From assembly GCF_949987515.2 (NCBI RefSeq), contig NC_082688.1:103891893-103955892 (forward strand): DNA of 64,000 bases, in the 5' to 3' direction. The notes under the pieces are model-generated. The model was not told the origin of the DNA and searched no databases. It was given only the letters and a program-made list of their open reading frames with translations. This DNA comes from Delphinus delphis. Lineage: Eukaryota > Chordata > Mammalia > Artiodactyla > Delphinidae. Positions 11,001 through 26,000 of the stretch are shown one piece after another (within the stretch, counting starts at the first letter, position 1; every line of letters starts with the position of its first letter). The translations under genes were made by a program, and so were the position numbers.

Positions 11001-14000
11001 CTGGATCACAGGGAATGCATGTGTTCAGATTTAGTAAATGCTGCCCAAAGCTTTTCCAAGTGGTTTCACCAATTGACAATCCCTCATCAATTCACTTTCA
11101 CAGTGGATGCCATTCATGGAAGAAAACTGCAGGAAATGTTCTGAGGACTCTGGAATCTGCCTCCCTGAGAATTTCTCTATAAATCAGATCTTTGGCAAGG
11201 CGCTTGCAGCAAGAAAGGTCAACGACCCCATGCTTAAGGCAGCTCTCACTCTCAAAAAGAAGGGTAAGGATCTGAGACTGGCCATTCTCTGACCCAACCA
11301 CACGAGAACCCTTGGGAGGGTCAGGTCAAAATACATCTAAATGTGCATTGAATTCAATGACAGGCACATTTATACTCATATGTATTAGTAATTCCTTCAC
11401 TTGATTTTCCTTGAATAGACATTTATTTAGTAGCAGAGCCCAGCTCTTCGTCACAGGCATGTTTGAGGTCATCCTCCCCACGTATCAGTAGCCTTACCTG
11501 GTTGTGTCTGAGACATATTTCCCACTCATATTACATGGAAAGGGTCTGGCCATTGACTTATCCTTGTCTCGTTTCCAGCACCTCCCGGTTCTTGTCCTGT
11601 GTGGTTAGGCAGGGGATAATGCTGTCTCTGTTTACATTCCTCTGGTTTTGAAATGGGAGCACCATCTCTGCCAAGGCAGGTGTTCTGAAGCGTGGTCCAT
11701 CAGAGTTTGCAGTAAAGTAGACTGAGAGGAGGGTTGGAGTGGCAGTCCAAAGGTGGGATTCTGGGCCGGCCTCAGCTCTGCCTGCACTCTGCGGCTCTGG
11801 GCAGCTTAAAATGTGTCTGAGCTTCCATTTTCCCGTTGGTAAAAGTGGGGTGGTAAGATCTGCCCTGCCTACCCCAAAGGTGTGAGGATCGAATGGGCTG
11901 ATGAACGTCAAAACTCTGATCCAATGAGCTGACGAATATCACAACTTCTTGCTCTACGGTTGCAAGAAATGAAGGGATGTAGTGTTTCCATCTGAAAGCC
12001 CTTGGTGCACACCGTTAGAGGCTCTAGCGTCTGCGCCGGGAGGGGCTTATGGGTAACGATGGTGCTTTTCTAACTTGTCAGTTTAGAAGCCAGACATCAG
12101 GAGATTGATGTAAGTGAGCAGAACCCCGCCTGGCCCCGCCTTGGGGGCCCCCTGTGGGATACCCGGAGCTTCTCAGAGCAAAGTTCTATAGCTGGTCTAT
12201 TCACTGGTACCTTCTCACTCAGGATTTACAACCTGCATCCTCACCAACATCTGGCTGGATGACAGCACCCAGAGAGGCAGCCTGGCCCAGACGATGTGTG
12301 AGCTCAGGCCGCACTTCGATTTCCTGATTGAGTCATGCAGGATCGGAATGGCCAAGCCTGACCCTCAGATCTACAAGTTCGTGCTGGACGTCTTGAAGGC
12401 CAGCCCCAATGAGGTACCTAGACACTGCCTTTCAGTCGAAAAGAATGTTCTAGAGATATTGCAATCAAGAAAAATTGAGGAGGCGTGAAGAGATGGGGGA
12501 CACCTGGGACCTGGCAGGGTGGTCCTATGTCCAGTGGCAGGTGCCACTTCTCCCAGGCCAGGACTTCTGAAGGGCTTTTACCCACCACTTCAACCTAGAA
12601 AGTTCTACCGGAGGTGGGCATCTGGCTCCTCTCCGTGGCTCTTACAGGACCTTGGTTAAAACAGGTATTGTCAAAAGCTGCCAAACCAGCTGCCTCAGTT
12701 TACCTAAAAGAAACATAGACCCTGGGAGACTTGCCCAAGACACAGGCTGGTCAGGGTCACCCCACCAAAGGCTGGGCAGGAATGGGCTCCAGTACTGCAG
12801 AACTCTCCTTGTAGGGGTATCCCCGCACCCCTAAATTCTGTCTTCATGCCGTCTCTAGATTATCTAGTCTAAAATGTTGTTTTTGTTGTGTTTCCCTACT
12901 CCAATCTCCAAAAAGGCCTTTGGACCAAGATGAAATTCCTTTCTCTGGCATTTCTGACCCTTTCTTGTTAACCCTGCTTCACCCACAAGCTGATCAGAGG
13001 GAAATCCTTACCTGTTCAATCCCAGAACTCTTCCCTTCTCCTCTCAAACTTTGCTTCTGCTCTTCTCAGACCCCTGATTAAGCATTATAACAGTGCTCTG
13101 AATTTTAGTATGCATATAAATAAATGTCTTTTCATTGATGGCTTTTAGGTTGGATGAGCTGCTTAGACAACCAGGCCTGCCCTAATCCAAGATTATAAAT
13201 AACTGCCCCATGCTTTCTTCTACAACTTCAAGGATTTTCTTTTTTTTTTTAAGGATCATTTCTTTTGACATTTAAATCTTTGATCTATTCAGAATTTATT
13301 TGGGGAATAAGTGAAGGAAGGACCCACTTTTTCCCCCAAACTGTTGAAATAATTTAATAATCTTTTAAATAATCTTTTTCCTCACCAATTGGGCATGACA
13401 CTTTTATTAGAAACTAAAATTTGGATATGAGTCTATTCCTCGACTCTCTGTTTTATTATCTGACTTTATTATAGTTCTTTTCCAGACATTTTTTGGGGGG
13501 TCTATTCATACATTTTCCTAGATGAATTTTAATGTCATCCTGATAAGTTTATATTCTTCTTTAATCTTTTTACAGTTTCAGAATTCAGTGAACATGTATA
13601 TCCATCTGTGTGTTTATGTTTATGGAATTAAATGTTTTTAATTTTAAGAGTAAAGAGTTACATGGAGAGAAGAAAATAATTCTTAATCTCTAATCAATCA
13701 ATCTTATTGTGAGATTATTAATTCTTAATCTCAACCGCTGTTCTCACTTTAACGTGTTTCTGGCCAGTGGCCCTTGTGCATGAGTTTTGCTTTGGTAGAA
13801 GTGATGCTAGTATCCATGCTCTTTGCATTCAGGTGGTTTTCTTGGATGACTTCGAGGTTAATCTGAAGCCGGCCCGTGACCTGGGGATGGTCACCATCCT
13901 CGTCCGTGACACTGACACTGCCCTGAGGGAGCTGGAGAAAGTAACCGGGGTGCAGGTAACTTTCTGTCCGCGCTGAGTCAGATTTCCTGTCACTCATCTG

Positions 14001-17000
14001 TGTTTAGGTACGCAAACGACAAAACAAGTGAGGGCGTTCACTGCTCCCGGTGTGGTTCCCGGTAGGGAGCTCCTCGGTGGGAGACCGTTACCCTTAGTGC
14101 AATCAGCATGATGTCCATGAAGAACTTCCTGTTTCCTTCTCTGCAGTCAGTGAACAGGAAAAGGACACTCTGAGAGCAAGAATCTATACTGGTCAGACTC
14201 AGAGGACCAAGACTAGAGTGGGGCCTTCAAAGCCACCCATTCAGAGTAAATACTGAGAATGTAGCTGCTGGGTTTGCCCCTGGGGTGTGGAGGGGGGCCC
14301 CAGTGCTTCTCTGCTCTGCCTGGTCATGCTGCTTGCACTCAGATGTAGTGGTTTAGCTCCACCTGGGTCACACCCTCTTGGCAGTCAGAGGGAAGGCTCC
14401 TAAGTAAACCTGTCCCGAGCCCGGGAGGCTGGGCTGCCCGTAATAATGCCCCTGGGGGCTGATGGGATTAGCCTGCTGTGCCAGAGCTCTTGTTCTTGTA
14501 ATGTTACCTAAGATCACTGATCCCACTGAGTCTGGGAGTGACAGTTTCGTAGGCTTTTGTAGGCCATGCTTTGCTCGTGTCAGTATGATGGGAAAGGAGG
14601 TGCGGGAGCCCATACACTTGATTGACGTAAAAGGCGTCACACTGTTTTTCCAAAGGGAACTATATTAGCTTCCTACGGCTGCCAGAAAGTAGCACAGACT
14701 TGGTGGCTGAGACAGCAATCTCTCTAGGAGTCTAGAAGTCTAAGAGCAAGTTGTTAAGGGTTGGTTTCTTCTGAAGGCTTCTTGCTGTGTCTTCACACGG
14801 TCTTCCCCTGTATGTGTCTCTTCTTGTAAACACACCAGTCAGATTGGATTCTGTCTCCAGTAGGTCCACTACAGGGGTGTCATTTAAGGTTCATCACCTC
14901 TTTAAAGACCTTCTCTCCAAATATTAGTCACATTCTGAGGTCCTGGGGGTTAGGACTTCAGCAGACGCATTTGGAGGGCACACAGTTTTGCCCCCATAAC
15001 GGGAACAGCTGACTTTTCGTCTTTAACAAATAAATTAAAACATATATCTAATGACTCTACAACCTTAGAGCATCTCACCCAAGCTTGATTTGTCCTTCTG
15101 CAAGCCTGGAGGTCTTGTGCAGCAGAGAAGAAAGCATCCAAACTTAGAATTGGAGCATCCTTTTGCCGGTTCCACTTACCAGGTTCCTCCCCTCATTACC
15201 TCTGAGCCACAGACACCTGTCCTGTAAAATTGGGAAAGTGAGCCATTGTCCCACCTACCTTTTCCTCAGGGATATGGGGAAGGTATAAGGAAAAATGATA
15301 ATCATTTCTTTTTAAACAGAGGAGAAGCGCCTCTTGTCTCTCAGGAAGGCTGTGGGAATCAGTCATAAATGGGCTTTATAAACTGGACAAACACATGGCA
15401 GAATCATTAGATAGGAAACCCACACCCTCCCCACCCCTGGAACCAATGGGACATCCCCTGGTGTGTGACCTAGGAAGTCGGGGACACATCAGATAAAGGA
15501 CCCCAGGTACGCTGGCCCTGGTGGGTGTCTGGGCTCCTTCACTGCTGTCAGAGGCACCCAGCTGCCCATCCCCACGGGCCACACCCTGGGTCCTCTCCAG
15601 ACGCCACAGAGGTGGGCGCCCACCTATCTCAACCTCTGAGGATGCCCAGGAAGACTCTTCCGTGTTTCGAATTAGGTGAATTCCATAGCCTACTCCTCCG
15701 CATTTTAGAGGGCAGAAAACTGGGTAGCGGAAGAGAACGGCTTCTTCCTTAGGTCTCACCTTTAGGACTAAAGATGAGAAGTCAAACGGTGGGAGTCACC
15801 AACATGATGCTGTTCACAAAAGGCCCACTTATATGTGCTCAGCATCCTGTCCTTTGTCATTTCTGTCTCAAGGAAACCGACACCAGTACATTACGGAAGC
15901 TTCTTAAGGATCCTTTGCTCAGGAATTTTCCTGTTTACCGAGATGGACAAAGATGGGTAACCTGACCCCCCTGGGTCTCCAGAGGACAGAACTGGGGCCG
16001 GCAGGCAGAAGGCTTTCATCAGCTGAATTGCATCTCCCCCACCAAATTCATATGCTGAAGCCCTAACCCCCAGGACCTCACAATGTGACTGTATTTGGAG
16101 ATTGGATCTTTAAAGAGGTATTTAAGGTAAAATGAGGTCATAAGGATGGGCCCTAATCCATTAAAACTGGTGTCCCTATAAGAAGAGGAGATTAAGACAC
16201 AGACACACACAGAGGGAAGGCCATGTGAGGATACGGGGAGAAGACGGCCGTCTACAAGTCAAGGAGAGAGGCCTCAGGAGGAACCAACCCTGCCAGCACC
16301 TTCTTGGACTTCCAGCTTCCAGAAGTGTGAGAAAACAAATGTCTGTTGTTTAAGCACCCCAGTCTGCGGCACAGTGTTGTGGCCGCCCAAGCTGACCCAT
16401 ACAAGGCCCGGAGAGTTCGATTTTGGCCGACTTGAAGAAGAAACCCTTCAACAGAGTCATGTAATGATGGGATGACTGCTCTGTGAACTTGGCATTCCTG
16501 GCTGTGTCCAGCATGAGCCTGGGTGACCACTTGAGGAACTGCCCTAGAGAAGAATTATATTCATTAAAGTCCAAAATCTCAGTGTTTGGGAGCAAGTGGT
16601 GTTTATTCCTCGCAGATGTGAAATTCAGTGGGTGGTGGCCAGGGGCTTGCCTCACAGCCATTCTAGGACCCAGGTTGATGGAGAACCCCCGTCTTCTATT
16701 GGTGGTTTCCGAGGTCACGCCGAACACCAGATGAAAAGGGGGAAAAGAATATAGAGAATCATGTAGGGATTTTCACAGCTCTGGTGGTCAGGCCATGCTC
16801 TTCTTTTTCTAAATTTTATTTTATTACATTTTTTATATTCTTTACCATTATGGTTTATCACAGGATATTGAATATCATTCCCTGTGCTATACAGTAGGAC
16901 CTTGTTGTTTATCCATTCTAAATGTAATAGTTTGCATCCACTAACGCCAAATCCCCAATCCATTCCTCTCCCTCCCCACCTCCCCCGTGGCAACCACAAG

Positions 17001-20000
17001 GTTGTTCTCTGTCTGTGAGTGTGTTTCTGTTTTGTAGGTAGGTTCATTTGTGCCATATGTTAGATTCCACATATAAGTGAGATCACACATATGGTATTTG
17101 TCTTTCCCTTTCTGACTTACTTCACTTAGTATGATCATCTCTAATGGCATAGGCCATGCTCTTTGTCTGCATCCTGTTGGCCAGAACTCAGTCACCGGAC
17201 TCCACTGACCCTAGAGAAGAGGGGGCTGGGTTGGTCAGTCACCCATAGGACTCAGGAAGACCCAGGGGCTGTCTTACGGAGTTTTGTGAACTCACTCTGA
17301 GGCCTTCTCGTGGAAGGAAGCAGAGCCATCTGCCTCACTGTGTCTCTCTTACTTTCAGCTTCTCCAAACTGCAGGCCCCCGACCAATCCCCTGCGATCCA
17401 AGCACCGTGAGCCATGGGTACGTGCCCATAAAGGTGAGTCAGCGCTCTCTCACCAGCAGCTGAGTCTCTCTAACCAGCCCCCCTAAAACGACTTGTGAGA
17501 CGTTTGTGAAATCTCAAGGGCAGCTACACATCCATCATGTATATGGAAATGGTATTTCCCACAAGTATGATTCCTCAAAAATCAATAGCAGGGCTTCCCT
17601 GGTGGCGCAGTGGTTGAGAGTCCGCCTGCCAATGCAGGGACACGGGTTCGGGCCCCGGTCCGGGAGGATCCCACATGCCGCAGAGCGGCTGGGCCCGTGA
17701 GCCATGGCCGCTGAGCCTGCGCGTCCGGAGCCCGTGTTCCGCAACGGGAGAGGCCGCGACAGTGAGAGGCCCGCACACCGTGATGAAGAGTGGCCCCCGC
17801 TCGCCACAACTAGAGAAAGCCCTCGCACAGAAACGGAGACCCAACACAGCCAAAAATAAAATAAATAAATAAAAATTTAAGAAGCTAAAAAAAAAAAAAA
17901 ATCAATAGCAGACGCGGACCAATGTGGTCAGACTCCCACGGAACAACAGGCCACGTGGGGCCTTGCTCTGTCCCCACAGCCTGCATGTCTGGCACTTTAT
18001 TTCATTATTTCATCCAGCGGGTGTTATCGGCCCTTCCTTTGTGTCAGGCACGGGCCAGATAGGGATGCAGGGAGGCACCAGATACAGAGAGGGAAACGCC
18101 CAGTCATTAGCCCAGGGGTCAGGGCTGCAGCAAGACCAAGGCCACGTGCAGAGGGGCCCTGACTCCTGACCCAGCCGGGATACAGAGCAGGGCTTTAAAA
18201 CATCTTCTCGGGTTCACTTTGGGATCTTTCTTCATTTGTCACTGTGGCCATTTAACTAAGACAGGACCTAAAGCTACGGGTTAGCTCCCAAGTAAAACAA
18301 AACTCAGCAGTTGCTTTGGAGCCAGGTGGAACCAGTTTGAATCCTGGCTTTGGCACTTACTAAGTTAGCAAATGTGGGCACATTTCTTATCATTCTGGAC
18401 CCCAGTGTACACAGCTTTATAATGAGATGGCGATAATACCTCCCCTCAGTGTTCTTGTAAGGATTAATTGAAATAACCCGTGTTGATCACGGGGGGTAGT
18501 ACCTCGTGCTTCATAAAGAAGGGAGCTGGTGTCCTGAGCTGTGCAGGTCTGGGACCTGGGGAGGACCTGATGCCCCGGAGGAGAGCCCCATGGATGTTCA
18601 GTGAGCATTTGCTATTTGCTAGGCACAGAGAGAAATACCTAGATGAATGGAGGTCTTCTGTGACCTCAAGGATTGTATGGCCTGCATTCTGCCAAGGTAG
18701 CATTCCCTGCAGTTACATCACAGGATGCGGCCCTAACGGCAGTGGCTCAAGCGCTCAGAATGGGCTCTGAAGGGGGTGGAGAAAGTGACTGTAATTGCGG
18801 GGGATGAGATTCAGTGGTGAGGTGAGCATCAGAGGATGTGTGGGATTTGGATAGCGAGAAAGGGCTTTTCTGGTCAACGTGGCTGCTCTTAGAACCCTGG
18901 GTGCTCCTGGACCAGTTTCATAAGGTTTCATAAGCCCCCTTCAGACCTCATCTCTAATGTTGATGCCGAGTAAGGGGCTCTTTGCCTGGGGCTGGGGTCT
19001 GTCTGGGCTGTGACCCTGCCTCTCCAATCCTACAGACAGGGTTACTCTCATAATCCTGATGCTTGCGTATCCAGCCAGTTTCAGTAGATTCCCCATTTGA
19101 CCTTGAAGGAGTGTGATCAGAGCTGCCTAACCACTTCCTCTGCCCTCACCCCAAAACTAAAGGGCTGGGGCAGTGGCCTCTGGGGAGCCCAGGCTCTGGG
19201 AGTGCTATTGCCTTGATGCTAATGCAACTCCGAGTGCGTTGATAACAGGTCTTTTCAGTTTTCTGGCTTAACGGCAATTTTAGAGCACACTGTTCAAAGG
19301 ATGGGAAAGTGCATGCATTTGCTGAGCTACTCAGCTGAATCAAATACCTAGCAGCAAGAACGAGCCTTCTAGTTAAGATCCATTGAGGACAGAGGCGGAG
19401 TAGGATCATTTGATTGGACATCAGAACGATAACATTTTTCAGTATAAAGGAGCATAGAATTTAAAGTTCAAGTCCCTCCTTTTGCCAAGTACTAAAGGGA
19501 AGACTAGAGAACATATTCTGATTAAAAAAAAAGACTGTAGTCCAAGAAAGGGTTTGTGAAATGTCAGCCCGATGTTTTCTTGAGCGAAATAGCTTGTTGG
19601 GAATTGTGAATGAAACTTCCGGTTTGGAACGCCAGCTTGGAGTAGTGTGAGATGCAGCGAAATAGAGTTGTTCCAAGTGGCTTTCTATAAAGTGAAGCTT
19701 ATTTTTCTCATTTGTTTCCACTAGAAAGTTAGAGATAAAGTACTTTGGGGGAAAAATAGGGTACTTTGACTATATATTGCTTTAGTTCTTTTGCTTAGAC
19801 CCCCCTGTAATAGTCAGAGTAGGCTCAGTGCTGTAACAAACAGCCCCACACTTTCAGTGGCTTGACTCCAGGTTTGTTTCTGGCTTGCAGCACAATCCCA
19901 TGTGGGTTGGGAGTAGGCTCTCTCCTCGCGGTCATTCAAGCACCCAGGCTCCTTCTTTCTGCAGGTTCTTCCGTCCTCAAGGCCCAGTCCATTCAGGTGC

Positions 20001-23000
20001 AGATAGGAAAAGAGAGGGAGAACCAGGTGCGCGGGAGGTTTACGGCCCAGATGGGGCACACATTTCTTCTGCTCATATGCCACTGGCCAGTCACGCGGCC
20101 ACTGCAGGAAGGTTGGGGGAGGCCTGGAAAATACCAGCAGGAGGCAAGGAGAAGAGAAGAAGGTGGATATTGGGCCCCGGCAGTCTTGGCCATACCCACG
20201 TAGCCCACAAAGGACCGGAAGTATAGCAAAGCTGGAAAAAATGTTCATATTCGAGAGCTAAACAGCTTTTAATGAAATAATCATGGTATTCTGCACCTTC
20301 ATGTGAATACCATGCCCTGTACAAAATCAGCCCCCAGTTTAAAGTGTGGAAAACATGTCAAATGACAGCAGAAACTCTGACAGGATGAGGGCCTCTTAGG
20401 GAGGAAGGCCAAGTTGTTTTGTTTTCCAACATTATGATCTTCTTTTCAGGCTCTTGTTCCAGTGAAACTGCCTGTTTTTATTGCACAGTTCGATCACGTG
20501 TCTCTTCTCAGACATTTTCTTCTAACATTGGTGGGTTTTTAGCTGAGAAAGCCGGGTCAGGCACGATCTGGCAACGTATTGAAATGGCCCGGGGCGATCT
20601 GCGGAAGAGGTGCCTGGTTACCCCCGGCCTGCACTGAGGTCACTCCCCGCTCACCTCTCTCTTCTACAGCCTGGGATGTGTCTGCATTTTGTGGAGCTGG
20701 GCTCTGGCCCTGCCGTATGCCTCTGCCATGGATTTCCGGAGAGCTGGTTCTCTTGGAGGTACCAGGTAAGGGAAACTGGGGGAAGTACGCCCCAGTCAGG
20801 GTGAGGGGAGAGAAGTGTCTAGATGGTGTGAGCCAGCCTGGAATATCATTAAGAAGCTGACACCTTACTGTGGAGCATCATCTCCCGAGTATGACCACGA
20901 TATCTCTGAAATGTTGGGGCCGGAGATTGCTCCAGAGCTCAGATCTGTGCTAGCCTATATGCCACCTTTGCAGATTAAAAAAAGCGTACTTCCTCAAGAT
21001 GCTTTATGCCACCTGCTGGGACATCTCTGTAATGAATATAGAAATCTGCAAGGTCTTGGCTAGGAAAGGTGCTCTGTCAGGTGTGGCATTAGGTGCAGGG
21101 CACAAACCCTACGACCATCCATGGCAGCCGGGTGGGCTCATTCCAGCCCCATGGTGAGGACACCAGGTAGTGCCACGTGGCACTTTGAATTGAACCATTT
21201 ACAATAACAGGGAGATAGAAGGAAGCAAAGAGGTGACGTCAGCAAAACACTGATGAGCCCACACTGGAGAGGGTCTGAATTGTTTCTTTTCCAGATCCCT
21301 GCTCTGGCCCAGGCGGGCTTCCGGGTACTAGCGGTGGACATGAAAGGCTACGGAGAGTCATCTGCTCCTTCTGGTGGGTTAGCTGTTTTGCAGCTGTCGG
21401 TGTTGGTCATGCCTTCTGACTGTCTGAGTTCTCCAACTGCACTGTCTTCCCCTGGTCCCAGGTCAGAGCAGGCAGCCCTTCTAGGGGGTCTGACTTCCCC
21501 CTCCCTTCGCAGCTCCTGCAGTGTCTGTGTCTGTGCACTTTGGGCCCCAGAGGTCTCTCCTCCTCATACTCTGAATGAATTCAAGAAACCCAACGGCCTG
21601 TGTCCCAAGGGGGTCTCCTGCTAGTCATTGAGGATACAGGATGTAGGAGGTACCGTCCCGCTCCAGAACTATTTTCATCTTGGAGAACTGAAACTCTGTA
21701 CCCAGTAAACAATAACTCCCCATTCTCCCTCCCTTCAGCCCCCGGCAAGCACTCTTCTGCTCTCTCACTCTATAAATTTGACTAGTCTAGGTACCTCATC
21801 TAAGTGGATCATACAGTATTTATCCTTTTGTGACTGACTGACTTCACTTAGCAAAATGTCTTCAAGGTTCATCCATGTTACAGCATATGTCACAATTTCC
21901 TTCCTTTTTAAGGATGAATCATATTCCGTTGTATGTATAGACCGCGGTTTGTTTATCCATTCATCCATCGATGGATACTTGGGTTGCTACTGTGAATACT
22001 GCTGCTATGAACATGGGTGTACAAATATCTCTTTGAGTCCCTCCTGTCAGTTCTTTGGGGTATATACCCAGAAGTGGAACTGCTAGATCATATGGTAATT
22101 CATAGGCCAGATTCTTAACCCAGCGTCTGCGGATCCCAGTGGGAGTCTGTCCAAGGATGGGTGTCAGGGACCTGTGAACCCTTGAGAACATGTGTGGGTC
22201 TATGAGCATTTTCCTTGGGGAGGGGGGAGTCCATTGTTTTTATCCGTTTCAGAGGGATCCTCAGCCCCAAACCTTTAAGAACCCTGGGTGGAGGCAGGGA
22301 TGGGAAGCAGCCAGGTGTGCAGCAGAGCCGCTGGTCCTTCCGTGGTCAGTGATGCTCTTAGCAGCTTAGCAAGCCAAGCAGCAGCTCACCACCCCTTTTC
22401 TGAGCTGCTTCGGCTGCATGCACGTCAGGCCTGTCGTGTTGGGTTTGAAGCCCGCTGACGTGGGCTGGGGCTCTCAGTCACTCAGGAGGCCACCACCAGG
22501 CCACTCAGCCTGTCATGACAGAGATGTGCTTCCATGGTTGTTCCCTAAATGTCATGGTGTCGACTCAGCTGCTCCTCACTGCCTCTTGAACAATGCAGAA
22601 GCATTTTAGACAAAAGGAAGGACTTCAGTCCAAATATTCAGGAAAGACATCTAAGGTTTTTTTTTTTAAATTTCATTATTTAAATGTTTATTTTTATTTA
22701 TCTAAACTGCAATCTTCCCTGAATCCCCTGGGCATTACTTAGTAATATAATTTATCATTCAAACTACAACACTATTAAAAGAGAAACTATTAATAATAAC
22801 ACATAAACTAAAACTGTCCTGGACAAACTGGGACTTATGGTCATACCCTAATTATGACTCTTTTTTTAAAATAAAAACATAATTTACATGTTAACTGTTG
22901 TCAAAGATTATACATAACATTAATTCTAAAGCCAAGTGCAATGATTTGGAATGCATATATGTACATTTCAGATCATTTGTATATAAATTTCAGATCATTT

Positions 23001-26000
23001 GGCAGTAGATTTTAAGTAACAAATTATTTTCCCTTAAAATTATGAAGCCTTTGTCCTAGTATTTTCTAGCTTCCCTTGTTGCTATACAGCATTCCAGTGC
23101 CATGGTACCTTTTTTCCTTACCCTTGAGACTTTTAGGATCTTTATCTGTTGTGTTCTAAAATGTTATGATATTGTGCTATGATATGGGTCTTTTTCATCT
23201 ACTTTTCTGGGTACATTTAACTTTCAGTTCTTGGAAATTTTCTTGAATTATTTCTTTGAAAATTTTTTTCTCCTGTTTTCTCTGTTTTTCTTTCTTTTTC
23301 TTTTCTGGAATTGCTATTATTGGTAAAACGTCCATACTGCCCAAAGCAATCTACAGAGTCCACGCAATCCCTATCAAAATCCCAATGACATTTTTTACAA
23401 AAATAGAAAAAACAATTCTACAATTCATATGGATCCACAAAAGACTACAAATAGTCAAATCAATCTTAAGAAAGAACAAAGCTGGAGGACTCATACTTCT
23501 TGATTTCAAAATACATTACAAGGCTACAGTAATCAATACAGTATGGTATTGGTATAAAGACAGACATACACGCCGATGGAATAGAGAGTCCAGAAATGAA
23601 CCCTTGTGTATCTGGTCAGATAACCTTCAACAAGGGTGCCAAGGCCACTCAATGGGGAAAGGACAGTCTGTTCAACAAATTGTGTTGTAAAAACTGAATA
23701 TCCATATGCAAAATAATGAAATTGTACCCTTATCTTACACCATCCACAAAAAACAACTCAAAGTGGATTACAGGCTTAAACTGAAGACCTGACACTAAAA
23801 TTCCTAAATGAAAACTTAGTGGAAAAGCTTCATGATGTTGGTATTAGCAATGGTTTCATGGATATGACACCAAAAGCACAGGCAACAACAACAAAAATAA
23901 ACAAGCAGACTATATCAACCTAAGAATTTAATAAGATTTTTTTTTTTTGCCAAAGGGGCTCTTTTAGTTTTCTGGTAATTTTTAAACATGCAAATTAAGT
24001 GTATTTCTTTTATTTTTAATTGCAGAAATAGAAGAGTATTCCATGGAAGTGTTATGCAACGTAAGAAGGATTTTTGGGTAACATCTGTAACTTCTTCTCC
24101 ATCCTTGTGTTTTCATTGATATAAGACAGAAATGTGGGTGTTCATTTAAATCCTAGGAAAGCAGCATTTCACAACATTTGGGTACAAATTCTTTCTGAAA
24201 GTCGAAGTATTTTGAAATAATAGCCGTTGTTGACTGTATATCAAGTACTTTTCTAAGTATTTGATGGAAGAGGAAACTGAGTCACGGGGAGGTTAAGTAA
24301 TTGCCTGAGGTCAACAGCTTGTAGAGCCAGGTTTAAACCCTGTAGTAGCTCCCATGCTCCTGCTCTTAGCTACCCCACCATATCACCTTTCCCTTCTGAG
24401 AATTAAAAAAAATCACTTTATTGTGGTAAACACATTGTTGGCCAGACCTAGGGAGTTAGTGTGTGGACTGGGGACTGCAGAGGCATTCCTGTTCTAAGAT
24501 AGGCATGCGCACCATCGGGGAGAGGGACCCTCACCTTAGAGCTTGCAGGGGAAGGCCAAGGCTGAGGTGAGGAGAGACTGTCACCCAAACCTCCATCAGC
24601 CCTGGAGCAAAAGCAAAGGCTGGAGGGACCGAGAGGAAGAAACAGCCTCCCGCTTGGCCAGAAAACTGGCGATGCCAGTGATTATGCTAAAATTACAGAA
24701 AGCCTTCATCTAGGAGGGTCACATCTCTGCCTGGAGCACCCCATCAGGCCCCACATGCAGGCTTGATGTCGCATAAGGGGAGCTTGTCCGTGCTCGGACA
24801 AGTCTGAGGAGCCAGTCTGAGAACCCCAAAGTTAAAGGAATAATAAAGAAAGAAGAAAGCAGAGAGATGCTATGAATAAAACTGTAGTGCTGAGGGAGTG
24901 GTTTGGACAACATCAGCTGGGGTCCTAGAAGGAGAAGGTAAAGACGTCCCTGCACCTATTTAATTTCCCCCATTCCTCCTTAATCGCTTCTCTCACTGAT
25001 GGGGGTCCCAGCTCACCTCAACCACTGTAGCTGGACCACAATTCTGCACCCTTCATCCCTTAGAGACCCTCTTACATCAGTCTGTTGGTTCCTTATCGGG
25101 AACCTCACTTTGCACATTATAGGATTTCTGGGAAACCCTCAGCTAAATTCCCCATTAGTGTGTACATTAGTCGTCTTGGGCTGACATAACAAGCTGACAT
25201 AACAAGACACCACAGACCAGGTGGTTTAAAGAACAGAAATGTGTTTCTCACAGTTCTGAGATCTGGGTGCCAGCAGGGTCAGGTTCTGGTGAGCACCCTC
25301 TCCTGGCCTGCGGGTGACCACCTTCTCACTGTCTTCACATGGCAGGGAGAGAGAGCCGGCTCTCTGGGACTCTTCTTATAAGAACGCTAATCTTATCAGG
25401 TCAGGGCCACACCCTCATGACCTCATTTAACTGTAATTACTTCTGTAAAGACCCTGTCTTCAAATACAGTCACACTGGGAATTAGGGCTTCAACATAGGA
25501 ATTTTGAGGGGACACAGACATTCAGTCCATATAACAGAGGGTTCAAAAGACCTCCTGACACCATTCAATAATTGTTCCCCTCTCTTTGGGGGGGAAGATG
25601 AAAATAAATGATTGAAGTGAATTACACCAATACTGTGAGCCTCCTTCTAAAAAAATATGTGTGTAATTTCACCAATGGAACCTGTCATCTGTGCTTGCTT
25701 TTTTTTCCCCCTTAGTTTATTATAAAAGAGAAACATGGAAATTATTTACATGATGAAAAGATTTCAGAACTTCAGTGGAATGGGCAGCCTCAGTGATGCC
25801 ATTTCAGTAGTGACTTATTTCAGTCTATGTATTTTCCAAGAATGTCACCATCTCTAAATAAGAAGTAATCCTTGTCATCTAGAACTAATTTGGTTCATCC
25901 ATATTCTGGGAAAAGAACTTCATCTCCAACTTTCATGCTAACTAGTTGAATCTCTCCAACCTTTCCTTTAGAGCCTGATTCAACAGCAACTACTGTTGCT

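Larger units (their letters stand above)
9795..11095 (-). mobile_element. Old L1 (antisense) split by an MLT1 LTR
   Basis: L1-type antisense ORF2 sequence at 9795-10030 (CCAACACCATTTATTGAAGA) resumes at about 10880-11095 (GGAGTGGAATTGCTGGATCA). The MLT1 between them carries another insertion. The right end almost touches the acceptor of EPHX2 exon 3. Confidence 0.8.

Noticed and set aside
17591..17700. tRNA-like A and B boxes considered as a tRNA gene
   Set aside because: They are the head of a CHR SINE with A-rich tail and target repeats, not a functional tRNA.
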